NCBI GenBank assembly: GCA_905221195.1
Contig: CAJNCF010000006.1
Location: forward strand, 60,687 to 124,686
From: a bacterium
Lineage (GTDB): Bacteria; Bacillota; Bacilli; Lactobacillales; Streptococcaceae
Length of the DNA: 64,000 nucleotides
Reading direction: 5' to 3'
In this document: piece by piece, positions 16,542-25,211 of the stretch
How positions within the stretch are numbered: position 1 is the stretch's first letter
How the letters are laid out: every line of letters begins with the position of its first letter
Notes under the pieces: model-generated
Seen by the model: the letters and a program-made list of their open reading frames with translations, nothing else
Told to the model about the DNA's origin: nothing
Database searches by the model: none
Program-made: the position numbers and the translations under genes

Positions 16542-16568
16542 GCAAGGTTGTAGTCGCCTTGCATTTTT
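16542..16568 (+). terminator. Rho-independent terminator after tRNA-like elements A-C
   Basis: GCAAGG-N9-CCTTGC followed by ATTTTTT. It ends the transcript expected from the promoter at 16061-16069, giving an RNA of roughly 490 nt that carries elements A, B and C. Confidence 0.75.
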
Positions 16569-16571
16569 TAG

Positions 16572-16656
16572 GGCTTAGCCTAGATAATCTGTGGTAACGC
16601 AGGAAAAGGATGTTTTTAATCTATCAAGCATCCTGCCAGCAATGGTCAGTCTAAGC
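16572..16656 (+). ncRNA. Stem-closed RNA element E
   Basis: GCTTAG near 16572 pairs with CTAAGC near 16656 (longer arms with one mismatch), and within it GCAGGA...AGGATG pairs with CATCCTGC. Length about 85 nt. No T-arm consensus. It continues the series of stem-closed folds. Confidence 0.3.
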
Positions 16657-16777
16657 AATGCAATCTTAACTATTTCAGTTTTGGAATAGGTAGGCGAAGT
16701 TAAAGCAGAGAGATTCCAACGGCAAGGTGCTGAGGAAATGCAAACGTGGCAGTTTGGCTGTGAAACGAGTCTATAAG

Positions 16778-16957
16778 ATGAAAGAGGTATTTTGTTCGAG
16801 GTGCAACAAGAGCTTAATACCATATCTTACAAAAATTGGGTGCCTCCCAAAAGTATGTAAGATGAGTCGATTGTCCGCAAAACAATTGATAATAAGCAGG
16901 CGCTGTGCATTTTGTTCTTCAAAAGAGAATGAAACACATGGCGATGCGTGTCTGTGA
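16778..16957 (+). CDS. Possible small CxxC protein
   Basis: 59 codons from ATG 16778. Two CxxC pairs (CSRC about 6-9, CAFC about 45-48) could hold a zinc ion, which is the only reason to list it. There is no clear ribosome binding site and it lies in an RNA-structured region, so it could be chance. Confidence 0.3.
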   Translation: MKEVFCSRCNKSLIPYLTKIGCLPKVCKMSRLSAKQLIISRRCAFCSSKENETHGDACL

Positions 16958-17032
16958 TAGATAAAATGATGATTTTTATATTTTAAAAGCTATTCAAGAT
17001 AGAAAAAATTCAAAAAAAGCAAAAGTCATCGC

Positions 17033-17184
17033 CCGTCACAAATGAAAGTGTACTTCGGCAATTAGATTGCCTACTCAAATCTCGCAAGGATAAGAGTAAA
17101 GTCAAAGAGTAAAGCAGCTTAGACTTTTAGCGGGGTCTTCGTTAATTGAAAAATGGCTTAGTAGTTTGTGATGTAAGAAGTGAT
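17033..17184 (+). ncRNA. Structured region F
   Basis: CGTCACAAA (17033-17041) can pair with TTTGTGATG about 140 nt later (17166-17174). Inside are GGCAAT/ATTGCC (17057-17071) and AAAGTC/GACTTT hairpins. Looks like a folded RNA of about 150 nt; no known class recognised. The rest of 16960-17296 shows no gene. Confidence 0.3.
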
Positions 17185-17296
17185 TGGTCTAACCAATCGT
17201 GCATGAGTGATACAAGTAGGAATATTTGTGGACAAGGTAATAAACTATAAGTTATCAAAAGTCACTCGTTTAAAGCAGTAGTCTCATGCTGGTTAA

Positions 17297-17369
17297 TGGA
17301 TATATGGTAGACGGATTAAATCCTATTTTAAGGAATTGAGATGTCACAGGTTCGAATCCTGTCGTTCCA
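17297..17369 (+). ncRNA. tRNA-like element D, Leu/Ser-like 3' half
   Basis: 73 nt ending with a perfect T-arm ACAGG-TTCGAAT-CCTGT and CGTTCCA. The 5' part has TGGTAGACGG as in tRNA-Leu D-loops, but the outer stem pairs only over TGGA/TCCA and the anticodon arm is irregular (AATCC-loop-GGAATT with a bulge). It is a degenerate or diverged tRNA, not a clear functional one. Its antisense frame gives the well-known false peptide GFEPVTS. Confidence 0.45.
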
Positions 17370-17403
17370 ATTGCGATTTTAATTCGCAGAGAGGTCTTGA
17401 AAA

Positions 17404-17428
17404 GGTCGCACATCGTGTGGCTTTTTTT
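17404..17428 (+). terminator. Terminator just upstream of terS
   Basis: GTCGCAC-ATC-GTGTGGC stem followed by seven T (17422-17428), only 20 bp before the terS start. It would end the RNA carrying element D. Structural gene expression then needs read-through, antitermination or a new start in the 20-bp gap. Confidence 0.6.
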
Positions 17429-17447
17429 GATTATTGAAAAGGTGGTG

Positions 17448-17894
17448 ATGGAAAATGGGATGACCGAAAAACAACAGAAATTTGCCGATGAGTACATCAT
17501 CTGCTTAAATGCTACTCAAGCATATAAAAAGGCTTATCCGAATATTAAAAAAGATGAGGTTGCTCGAGCAAATGGAAGTCGATTGCTAGCAAATGCTAAC
17601 GTCAAAGCTTATATAGACGAACGACTGGAAGAATTGAAGTCTGAACGTATCGCAGATCAGCGAGAAGTGCTTGAGTTTTTAACGTCAGTTATGCGTGGCG
17701 AGGTGACTGAACCGTTGTTAGTTTTGGATGGCGAGGGCATTCAAAAGGTTGTTGAAGCTAAACCGAATGTATCTACAAGAAAGGGTGCAGCAGTTGATTT
17801 AGGTAAACATTACGGATTGTTTATTGAAAAACAAGAATTGACATCAAATACCGTAACACAAATCGTATGGGATATTCCGAATGAAGATGATTGA
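17448..17894 (+). CDS. Terminase small subunit
   Basis: 148 residues from ATG 17448 (after AAAGGTGGTG); an in-frame ATG at 17397 would put the terminator stem inside the gene and is rejected. The start MENGMTEKQQKFADEYIICLNATQAYKKAYPN is the typical terminase_2 DNA-binding domain. Recognises the packaging site and loads the large subunit. Overlaps terL by 14 bp. Confidence 0.93.
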   Translation: MENGMTEKQQKFADEYIICLNATQAYKKAYPNIKKDEVARANGSRLLANANVKAYIDERLEELKSERIADQREVLEFLTSVMRGEVTEPLLVLDGEGIQKVVEAKPNVSTRKGAAVDLGKHYGLFIEKQELTSNTVTQIVWDIPNEDD

Positions 17895-19149
17895 AAAAAT
17901 TAGCTTAAAAGAGAAGATAAAACCTAGTTTCTATAGCGTAGCGAGATCAACAATGAATCCCAAAATACTGCACATTGCTTGTAAAGGCGGTCGTGGTTCT
18001 GGTAAATCATCCGATATCGCTATTTTGCTTGCAATTTTAATAAAGGCTTTTCCGGTAAATGCCGTATGTATTCGTAAGACAGATAATACGCTAGAACAAT
18101 CGGTTTACGAACAATTGAAGTGGGCAATTTCAGAGTTAGGTTTGACAAGTGAGTTTAAATTTAACAAATCGCCTTTGAGAATTACTTATGTTCCAAGAGG
18201 CAATTATATCGTTTTCCGTGGTGCTCAAAATCCAGAGCGTATCAAATCCTTGAAAGATAGTCGCTTTCCATTTGCGATTGGCTGGATTGAGGAATTAGCT
18301 GAGTTTAAAACTGAAGATGAAGTAAAGACAATCACCAACTCCCTTCTTCGTGGAGAATTGGCTGATGGTCTTTTTTATAAGTTCTTTTACTCTTACAACC
18401 CACCAAAAAGAAAACACTCTTGGGTAAACAAGAAATATGAAAGTCGATTTCAGCCTGAGAATACATTTGTACACGCTTCGACATACAAAGATAACCCTTT
18501 TATCGCCAAAGAGTTTATAGAAGAGGCAGAGGCCACGAAAGAGCGTTCAGAGAAGCGTTACCGTTGGGAGTATCTGGGCGAGGCTATCGGTTCGGGTGTG
18601 GCACCGTTTGAAAACCTGGTATTCCGCAAGATTACAGACGAGGAAATAGCAAGGTTTGATAACATTCGACAGGGTAACGACTTTGGTTATGCTAATGACC
18701 CTCTAGCTTTCGTAAGATGGCATTATGACAAGAAAAAGCGAGTTATCTATGCTATTGATGAAATTTACGGTGTGAAGATTAGCAACCGTGAATTGGCTGA
18801 AAGAATCCGTGAGAAAGGCTATCAATCTCAGATGATAACCTGTGATAGCGCAGAACCTAAGTCGATTGATGAGTTAAAACTGCAGCTGAATATTCCGCTT
18901 GTTCAAGGCGCTAAGAAAGGTCCTGATAGTCGCGAATATGGAGAACGCTGGTTGGATGATTTGGATGCGATTGTGATAGATCCAGAACGCACACCAAACA
19001 TTGCACGAGAATTCGAAAGCGCCGACTATGCAGTTGACCGTGATGGAAATCCCAAACCCAAGTTAGAAGAGGTAAATGACCACACAATTGACGCTACTAG
19101 ATATGCGTTTGAAGACGATATGAGACAACCAGGAATATCATTCTGGTAG
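17881..19149 (+). CDS. Terminase large subunit
   Basis: 422 residues, PBSX/terminase_3 type. Walker A-like KGGRGSGKSSD (about 38-48), Walker B GWIEELAEF (about 135-143), nuclease acidic residues in GNDFGYANDPLAF, TCDSAEP and NDHTIDATRYAFE. It is the ATP-driven packaging motor and nuclease. Confidence 0.95.
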   Translation: MKMIEKISLKEKIKPSFYSVARSTMNPKILHIACKGGRGSGKSSDIAILLAILIKAFPVNAVCIRKTDNTLEQSVYEQLKWAISELGLTSEFKFNKSPLRITYVPRGNYIVFRGAQNPERIKSLKDSRFPFAIGWIEELAEFKTEDEVKTITNSLLRGELADGLFYKFFYSYNPPKRKHSWVNKKYESRFQPENTFVHASTYKDNPFIAKEFIEEAEATKERSEKRYRWEYLGEAIGSGVAPFENLVFRKITDEEIARFDNIRQGNDFGYANDPLAFVRWHYDKKKRVIYAIDEIYGVKISNRELAERIREKGYQSQMITCDSAEPKSIDELKLQLNIPLVQGAKKGPDSREYGERWLDDLDAIVIDPERTPNIAREFESADYAVDRDGNPKPKLEEVNDHTIDATRYAFEDDMRQPGISFW

Positions 19150-19160
19150 GAGAAGGAGAA

Positions 19161-20588
19161 ATGTTGAGTAATTGGTTTAAATGGTTAATCAGGCGGTTGT
19201 TGATTAAGAATACAACCCAAAATGAAATACTAGAGATTGAGATAAGAGAACATCAGGCATCTGAGAAAGTAAGCACAATGAAAGAGGCTTACAACTACTA
19301 TCGAAACCGCACGGATATCCGAAATAAGAAAGTAGATGTAGACTGGCGGACGAACTCAAGGATTGAATTAGGTTTATTTAAGAAACTGGTAGACCAGAAG
19401 GTTGGTTATCTGTTTTCGAAACAGCCGACAATCTCGCTTGAGGGAGAAGAAACCCAAGCCTTTTTAGATAGCGTGTTTGATGAGGAGCTTTTATCTACGA
19501 TTAAATCACTCGGTAAGGAAGCGGTGATGAAAGGGATAGCTTATGGCTTGCCTTATTACGACGAGAACGGCTGTCTACGCTTGTTTAAAATCCCAAGCGA
19601 ACAGATTATCCCTTTCTGGAAAGACGAGCGTCATTTGGAACTATCTGCCTTCGTGCGTGTCTATAATCAAGCAGTCTATGAAAGCGGAGTGAAGAAGACC
19701 AAAACATTTGTAGAATACTACGACGAACAAGGAATTACAGATTATATCTGGACAGGTTCACACCTTGAACTCAATCCACTGTCTAAGGAGACCAAGGGGA
19801 ATTTTTATTATGTCAACTCTGATGGCACACGGATTCCTTACACTTGGGAAAAAGTGCCTCTGATTCCATTCCGCTATAACGAGTATGAGGACGGTCTTTT
19901 AGTCCAAACCAAGTCTTTGATTGATAATATTCAACTTCAAATGTCTACTAACGCTGATATGTTAGCGGATATACCGAAGCTGATTTATGTTTTGAAAAAC
20001 TATCAAGGTGCAGACTTGGGCGAGTTCATGAATAATCTGAATAAGTTCCGCTCTATTAAGGTTTCAAGTGATGGTGGTGTAGATACCTTGCAGGCAGACA
20101 ATGATACCAGTGGAGTTGAAGCGGATATCGAACGCTCTCGTAAGTTCTTATATGAGGCTGCACGAGCCATTGATACCCAAGATGATAATTTAGGTAATGC
20201 TAGTGGTCAGGCTCTTAAATGGCGCTATACAGACCTAGATTTGGATTGTAATGAGCTGGAAAATGAGTTCCAAAAAGGTATCAAGCAATTCCTTTGGTTT
20301 GTAGAACAGTATGCAGCTAACAAAGGAGTAGCGTTTGACTCATCTAAATTCACTTATGTCTTTAATCGTGACATCATTTCAAATGAGTCTGAAGCTATTC
20401 AAGATTGTGTGAACTCAATCGGTATTTTAGATGACCTAAGCATTCGTGAACAACATCCATGGTATCAACCAGAGGTTGAGAAACGCTTGAAAGAACAACA
20501 GGAACAAGGACAAGATCCATACTCTCAAACCAATTTCAAAAAGGTAGAGGATGACCATGACGAGCGAGAACAAGAAAAAGATAGATGA
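19161..20588 (+). CDS. Portal protein, SPP1 Gp6 type
   Basis: 475 residues. FKKLVDQKVGYLFSKQP (about 76-92), SGQALKWRYTDLDLD (about 350) and a charged C-terminus (EDDHDEREQEKDR) match the SPP1 gp6-like portal family. Forms the dodecameric DNA gate of the capsid. Overlaps the following MuF gene by 38 bp. Confidence 0.94.
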   Translation: MLSNWFKWLIRRLLIKNTTQNEILEIEIREHQASEKVSTMKEAYNYYRNRTDIRNKKVDVDWRTNSRIELGLFKKLVDQKVGYLFSKQPTISLEGEETQAFLDSVFDEELLSTIKSLGKEAVMKGIAYGLPYYDENGCLRLFKIPSEQIIPFWKDERHLELSAFVRVYNQAVYESGVKKTKTFVEYYDEQGITDYIWTGSHLELNPLSKETKGNFYYVNSDGTRIPYTWEKVPLIPFRYNEYEDGLLVQTKSLIDNIQLQMSTNADMLADIPKLIYVLKNYQGADLGEFMNNLNKFRSIKVSSDGGVDTLQADNDTSGVEADIERSRKFLYEAARAIDTQDDNLGNASGQALKWRYTDLDLDCNELENEFQKGIKQFLWFVEQYAANKGVAFDSSKFTYVFNRDIISNESEAIQDCVNSIGILDDLSIREQHPWYQPEVEKRLKEQQEQGQDPYSQTNFKKVEDDHDEREQEKDR

Positions 20589-22500
20589 GTACTGGACTGA
20601 GCGTGCTTTACAACAGGAACAAAACGCTCAGATAGTTGCTGATAGGTATATGGCCCAGATTGGCCAATCCTTAGCAGACTATAAACACCAGCTAGTTTCT
20701 GAAATAGAGAAGTTCTATGCCAGGTATGCAGTTGATAACAAAATGACTCATGCGGAGGCCAAGCAATATCTGACGGATAAAGAGCGTAGAGAGTTTAAGC
20801 ATGTAACTCTTGAAAGGTTCCGTGAAATGGCCTTAAATCCTGATACACCGACACCTTTGTTGGACGCATTGAGCTACCGCCATCGTATCAGTCGCAAGGA
20901 GGCTTTGCTTGCCGAAATTGAGCGTCTAACGGCTGAGCTATATGGAAAGCCAGACGGCATACATGACAAAGTCACAGAGGCTCTGAGCGACGTCTACATC
21001 AAAGGTAAAATCCATCAAGCTAAGAACTTGGCACATTTTGGAATCATAGAGAAACCAATATTGGGTGTCGATGCGGTTAAGCATAAGATGGCTAGTAACT
21101 GGAGTGGTAAGACATTCTCAACAAATGTGTGGGGACACGATGCAGCTGTCTATAAATCTATCAGCGATACTATTAACAAAGGCCTAACAGGAGGCTGGTC
21201 TATTGATAGAATGGCTAGAGCTCTTTCTGAACGTACAGGGGTCGCCTATCATCGAGCAGATACGCTTGTCAGGACTGAGACGACCTTTTACAATAATCTT
21301 GCGACGCTAGATACTATTAAGGAATTAGGTGGTGACCACTACGAAATTGTAGCGGTCTTAGACAGTCGTACAAGTGAGACTTGCAGGTTAGAAAATCACG
21401 AGGTTTATTCTGTTAAGGAATACGAACCAGGGCGAACCGCACCGCCTTTTCATGTCCGTTGCCGTTCTACCATCAGGCCTGCAGTCAAGTCCGATAAGAA
21501 AGGCAAGACTGATAAGACTGACAGGGCGGAAGAAGCAGAACAGATTAGTCCGTATCTCGACATATTACTAAATAACGCCCCTGTAAAAATGGCAAAAGAG
21601 AAACGTTCCCTGGACGAAATCTTTGCAGGATGGGAGCGTGAAGGGGAAGCGATTAAAGAAAAACTGTTTGCGAAAGACTATAAGGAAGATACGAAATCTA
21701 CGGATAAATTCTCTGAAGGATTAGATACAAAGATAAAAACTTTAGCAAATTTCTCTAATAATTCTAGAAAATGGTATAATGATTACGTAGAGAAAACTTT
21801 GTCTATTGAAGATATTGAAAATGTTAGCGAAAAATTAAAAGAAGTTTTCGCTAATAGCAGTTATGCTATGCGTTTCAAATCTGAAAATATAGATAAATTG
21901 ATAGATTCAAGTAGATTTTTGAACCAGTTTGAAACTGGAACAAGCGGTGGTACTGTAAATGCGAAGTATCGTCGTCAAGCAAATGAACAACTTTTTGGTT
22001 TGCAAGGTAAAAGGCTGAAAAAACCTGAATTTGAAAAGTATGGCTACTTTGGAAATAAAGATCCTTATGAAGATTTTATCTATAATCTAAAAGCCTACGC
22101 TGGTGTTGAACAGTATGGTGATATTATCGTTCATTTTTCAAAAGAGAAAATAGCTGATAGAACAACCTTTACAATAAACAATAGTTTGGGTCCAGCCGCT
22201 TTCAAAGACCTTGTTGCTGACAATCCTAACAAACCTCGTCTTGTAGGAATCGATAAAGATTATCTGGAAGATTATACTTCTATCTTGAAAAACACGAATA
22301 TAGACACTCCAGAAAAAGTAAGTAAATCATTAGGAATAAGATATGTTGAAGCTCAATATCATGGAGAAGTTCTCTTATCTGATGTTTCTAGCATGTATTT
22401 TACAGACAGCAAGCCAACAAATAAACAAGTGGAAGCGCTGAAAAAAATCGGAATAAAATTATTTATGAGAGAAGGTGATAGATTTGTTCGAATTAAATAA
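20557..22500 (+). CDS. MuF minor head protein with toxin-like C-terminus
   Basis: About 647 residues from ATG 20557 (ATG 20551 possible). Residues about 1-330 form a phage Mu gpF-type minor head protein ending ETCRLENHEVYSVKEYEPGR...PPFHVRCRSTIRP. After a charged linker (about 315-340) comes an AT-richer extension with QFETGTSGG, KYGYFG, IADRTTFTINNS and YVEAQYHGEVLLSDV. That motif order resembles DUF3626 proteins. MuF proteins with variable C-terminal toxins (MuF polymorphic toxins) are known from Firmicute prophages; the toxic activity here is inferred, not shown. A candidate immunity gene overlaps its end. Confidence 0.85.
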   Translation: MTSENKKKIDEYWTERALQQEQNAQIVADRYMAQIGQSLADYKHQLVSEIEKFYARYAVDNKMTHAEAKQYLTDKERREFKHVTLERFREMALNPDTPTPLLDALSYRHRISRKEALLAEIERLTAELYGKPDGIHDKVTEALSDVYIKGKIHQAKNLAHFGIIEKPILGVDAVKHKMASNWSGKTFSTNVWGHDAAVYKSISDTINKGLTGGWSIDRMARALSERTGVAYHRADTLVRTETTFYNNLATLDTIKELGGDHYEIVAVLDSRTSETCRLENHEVYSVKEYEPGRTAPPFHVRCRSTIRPAVKSDKKGKTDKTDRAEEAEQISPYLDILLNNAPVKMAKEKRSLDEIFAGWEREGEAIKEKLFAKDYKEDTKSTDKFSEGLDTKIKTLANFSNNSRKWYNDYVEKTLSIEDIENVSEKLKEVFANSSYAMRFKSENIDKLIDSSRFLNQFETGTSGGTVNAKYRRQANEQLFGLQGKRLKKPEFEKYGYFGNKDPYEDFIYNLKAYAGVEQYGDIIVHFSKEKIADRTTFTINNSLGPAAFKDLVADNPNKPRLVGIDKDYLEDYTSILKNTNIDTPEKVSKSLGIRYVEAQYHGEVLLSDVSSMYFTDSKPTNKQVEALKKIGIKLFMREGDRFVRIK

Positions 22501-22795
22501 TATAATCGGGTTAGATATTGCAAGGAAAAATATGCTAGTAACCTTAGTGGACGGACGTTGCGCTTTGGTTGATTTGAAAAGAAGGGTTTTTGTTGTTGAA
22601 ATCTTGTTAGATTCTTTTTACAAATGGATGGAATTTCCTAATTCTCCAAGTGAGGAAGATATAGATACTGTAAGAAAAATACTGCAACATCCGGAAAATG
22701 TAGGTTATGGCCCTTTAGCTGAAAAATACATGTTGAATCCTAAAGTAAAAAGTGATTTCGACAAAATGAAAAAAGAAGCTGGATATAATTACTAA
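22475..22795 (+). CDS. Candidate immunity protein for MuF toxin domain
   Basis: 106 residues from GTG 22475, inside the last 26 bp of the MuF gene. Acidic/aromatic, no recognised family (LNNIIGLDIARKNMLVTLVDGR...). Its AT-rich base use matches the toxin-like end of the gene before it rather than the structural genes around. Overlap plus matched composition suggests the two were acquired together, as in toxin-immunity pairs; the function is inference. Confidence 0.55.
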   Translation: MIDLFELNNIIGLDIARKNMLVTLVDGRCALVDLKRRVFVVEILLDSFYKWMEFPNSPSEEDIDTVRKILQHPENVGYGPLAEKYMLNPKVKSDFDKMKKEAGYNY

Positions 22796-22847
22796 GAGCA
22801 CCTAGAGAAATCTAAGTGCTTTTCTTATGCTTAGAAAGGAACTAGAA

Positions 22848-23111
22848 ATGAAATACCGTAAAAAGCCAGTAGTGGTTGAAGCTGTGCAGTTTTTAGATAC
22901 AGAAGAAGCTATAGATGAGCTATGCGATTTTGGACTAGGCCCAGTACGGATTGACTACGCTGATTTAAGCAATCCCCTTTTAAAAATCGAAACGCTTGAA
23001 GGATTGATGATTGCAACAGAAGGTGACTACATCATCAAAGGTGTGCAGGGCGAGTTTTATCTATGCAAACCTGACATCTTTAAAGAAACATACGAAAAAG
23101 TAGAGGAGTAA
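22848..23111 (+). CDS. Phage protein with PGDYI-like motif
   Basis: 87 residues from ATG 22848 (AGAAAGGA upstream). MKYRKKPVVVEAVQF at the start, TEGDYIIKGVQGEFYLCKPDIFKETYE at the end: a widespread small phage protein pattern. Function unknown. Confidence 0.75.
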   Translation: MKYRKKPVVVEAVQFLDTEEAIDELCDFGLGPVRIDYADLSNPLLKIETLEGLMIATEGDYIIKGVQGEFYLCKPDIFKETYEKVEE

Positions 23112-23115
23112 AAAC

Positions 23116-23268
23116 ATGTTTATCTGGGATTGGGTATCAATTTTATTTGGTTGGATTATATTTTTTGCATTAATTTCGTTCGTAATAATTAAATTATTTG
23201 AAGTCATTTCAACTCTAAAAGTCGGAATTGAATGCAGAAAGAAACTGAAACAATTGAAAAATAAATAA
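23116..23268 (+). CDS. Small single-pass membrane protein
   Basis: 50 residues, ATG 23116 after GAGGAG. One long hydrophobic helix (about 7-30, SILFGWIIFFALISFVIIKLF), then a basic tail. Lies between the toxin-like cassette and the scaffold gene. Unknown role. Confidence 0.6.
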   Translation: MFIWDWVSILFGWIIFFALISFVIIKLFEVISTLKVGIECRKKLKQLKNK

Positions 23269-23271
23269 TCT

Positions 23272-23301
23272 AACCGCATCGAAATCGAGGCGGTTTTCTT
23301 T
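23272..23301 (+). terminator. Weak terminator before scaffold gene
   Basis: AACCGC (23272-23277) pairs with GCGGTT (23290-23295), with an inner TCG/CGA pair, followed by TTCTTT. May separate the accessory cassette from capsid genes, allowing partial read-through. Confidence 0.4.
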
Positions 23302-23390
23302 CGCCCTGAGCATGGCGTTAAAAGGCTTTTTTACTTTACCAAAATGTCGTGGTCGTTGCCACGTTAAACAAACGTACAGGAGGAAAAGAA

Positions 23391-23957
23391 ATGAATCGTA
23401 AATTTTTGGAACAGTTAGGATTGACTGAAGAACAAGTTGAAGCAGTTATGACCGAACACGGGAAATCAACTCAGGACCTACAAGCAAAGGTGTCTGCTGC
23501 AGAAGATAATGCCAAGGGCTTGCAAGATCAGTTGGAAGAGCGTGATAAGGACATGAAACAGCTCAAGAAAGACGCTGAGGGCAATGCTGACCTACAACAA
23601 AAATACTCAGACTTGGACAGCAAGTACAAGACACAACAGAAGGAACATGAACAACAACTCAAGACAATGCAGTTAGATCATGCTATTGAAATGCACTTGA
23701 GTGGTCAGGTTCATGACGCTGGAATCGTGTCTAGTCTACTAGACAAGTCTAAATTAGGATTAGGTGACAACGGAGCGGTGACTGGATTAGATGAACAGTT
23801 GACGGCTTTGAAGGAATCTAAAGGCTTTTTATTTGCTCCAGAAAAGGCTATAGAACCACATATCGCTGGTGCTAAGCCACAAGGGGCAACACAAGAAGAA
23901 ACAGTTGCTAACGACCTGACAACGCAGATGATTAACGCGTTTACGTCAGATCTATAA
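23391..23957 (+). CDS. Capsid scaffolding protein
   Basis: 188 residues from ATG 23391 (CAGGAGG upstream). Long acidic/basic coiled coil (about 35-95, LQDQLEERDKDMKQLKKD...QQKEHEQQL) and a C-terminal capsid-binding end (NDLTTQMINAFTSDL), the standard look of SPP1-like scaffold proteins (DUF4355). Directly precedes the major capsid gene. Confidence 0.9.
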   Translation: MNRKFLEQLGLTEEQVEAVMTEHGKSTQDLQAKVSAAEDNAKGLQDQLEERDKDMKQLKKDAEGNADLQQKYSDLDSKYKTQQKEHEQQLKTMQLDHAIEMHLSGQVHDAGIVSSLLDKSKLGLGDNGAVTGLDEQLTALKESKGFLFAPEKAIEPHIAGAKPQGATQEETVANDLTTQMINAFTSDL

Positions 23958-23983
23958 TCAAAAAATAGAAAAGAGGAACAGAT

Positions 23984-24898
23984 ATGCCAGCAACATTGAA
24001 CTATGCACAGGCTTACCAACAAGGTTTGCAAAAACGCTACAGTGAAAACGGATTGTTATTCACTCAAAAGCTATGGAACTCTCCATCAAACACACTTTTG
24101 AAGTTCACAGGAGCTAAGGAAGTAAAAGTACCCCGTCTTTTGATTAAAGAAGGACGCAAGGACCGTACACGTCGTACCATCACGAATATTGATGCTAACT
24201 ATGAAAACCAATGGGAAACATACACATTGACCAATGAGCGTTACTGGTCAACACTAGTAGACCCGTCAGATGTTGACGAAACTAACTATGTTACTTCAAT
24301 CGCTAACATTACCAAAACATTCAACGATACTGAGAAAGTTCCAGAAATGGATAAATTCATGGTATCTAAATTGTTCTCACGCAAAAAAGAACTTGATACA
24401 GAAAGCAAACAGATCAAGTCATTGAATTTGACTGAGGAAAACTTCCTCGCAACATTCGATGAGTTGATGGAACAAATGGATGAAGCTGGAGTACCAGCTG
24501 AAGGTCGTGTTATTTTCTGTACACCAGCTGTTAAACGTATGATCAAGAACATCAAGCAGTTTGGTCGCACTGTTAATATTCACGGTCAAGGTACAGTTAT
24601 TGACCGTTCTATTGGTCGTTTGGACGATGTGACGATTGAACCATCTATTCCATCTGATCGTATGAAGACCGTATACAACTTCACAAATGGCGCTAAGGTT
24701 GACCCAACTGCTAAACAAATCCATTTCTTCTTGATTCATATTCCATGTATGGCAGCGCCACAAAAATATGAATTTGTAGGACTTGACGCACCAAGTGCTT
24801 CTTCAAGCGGTAACTACTTGTACTATGAACAATCTTACGATGATGTATTGCTATTCAAGACTAAGCACGAAGGTCTAGCATTTGTCGTCGCACCTTAA
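23984..24898 (+). CDS. Major capsid protein
   Basis: 304 residues beginning MPATLNYAQAYQQGLQKRYSEN, with NIDANYENQWETYTLTNERYW and a C-terminal YEQSYDDVLLFKTKHEGLAFV. Recognisable as an HK97-fold major capsid protein of the SPP1-like streptococcal group. Codon use is the most biased in the element, fitting high expression. Ribosome site GAGGAAC. Confidence 0.9.
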   Translation: MPATLNYAQAYQQGLQKRYSENGLLFTQKLWNSPSNTLLKFTGAKEVKVPRLLIKEGRKDRTRRTITNIDANYENQWETYTLTNERYWSTLVDPSDVDETNYVTSIANITKTFNDTEKVPEMDKFMVSKLFSRKKELDTESKQIKSLNLTEENFLATFDELMEQMDEAGVPAEGRVIFCTPAVKRMIKNIKQFGRTVNIHGQGTVIDRSIGRLDDVTIEPSIPSDRMKTVYNFTNGAKVDPTAKQIHFFLIHIPCMAAPQKYEFVGLDAPSASSSGNYLYYEQSYDDVLLFKTKHEGLAFVVAP

Positions 24899-24912
24899 AA
24901 GGAGGATAGAAA

Positions 24913-25194
24913 ATGTTAACAGTAAAAAAGGATAACCGTGTCCTCAACATTGACGAGTTGGAAAAAGTAACCTTCTTGGAAGATGGTTATGATGTGGTTG
25001 AAGTTCGTGACGGTGAGTATGCTGTGGTTGAACCTGCTACAGGCGGACGCACTTATACCATTCAAGAGTACAGAGCAGTAGTTGCAGAACGTGACCAAGC
25101 TCTAGCAGAACGTGACCAAGCTCTAGCAGAACGAGATAAAGCTCTTGCAGAGCTTGACAAATTAGCTAAGAAATCCGCTAAGGACGATAAGTAG
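24913..25194 (+). CDS. Head-associated protein with heptad repeat
   Basis: 93 residues; function unknown. Follows the capsid gene by 14 bp (AAAGGAGG). The C-terminus carries tandem copies of AERDQAL encoded by exact 21-bp DNA repeats at 25084-25104 and 25105-25125 plus a diverged copy at 25126-25146, forming a heptad coiled coil. Repeat number is likely to vary by slippage. Could be a capsid decoration or connector protein. Confidence 0.7.
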   Translation: MLTVKKDNRVLNIDELEKVTFLEDGYDVVEVRDGEYAVVEPATGGRTYTIQEYRAVVAERDQALAERDQALAERDKALAELDKLAKKSAKDDK

Positions 25195-25211
25195 AAAGAG
25201 AGGTTCTGCTG

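Noticed and set aside
17297..17369. Functional tRNA-Leu
   Set aside because: T-arm is perfect, but acceptor pairs only four bases and the anticodon arm is irregular; kept only as tRNA-like.
17397..17447. Longer N-terminus for terS
   Set aside because: Would translate through the terminator stem; ATG 17448 has a ribosome site and matches the family start.
17270..17500. Minus-strand ORF with GTTGFEPVTS
   Set aside because: This peptide is the well-known artefact of translating the antisense of a tRNA T-arm.
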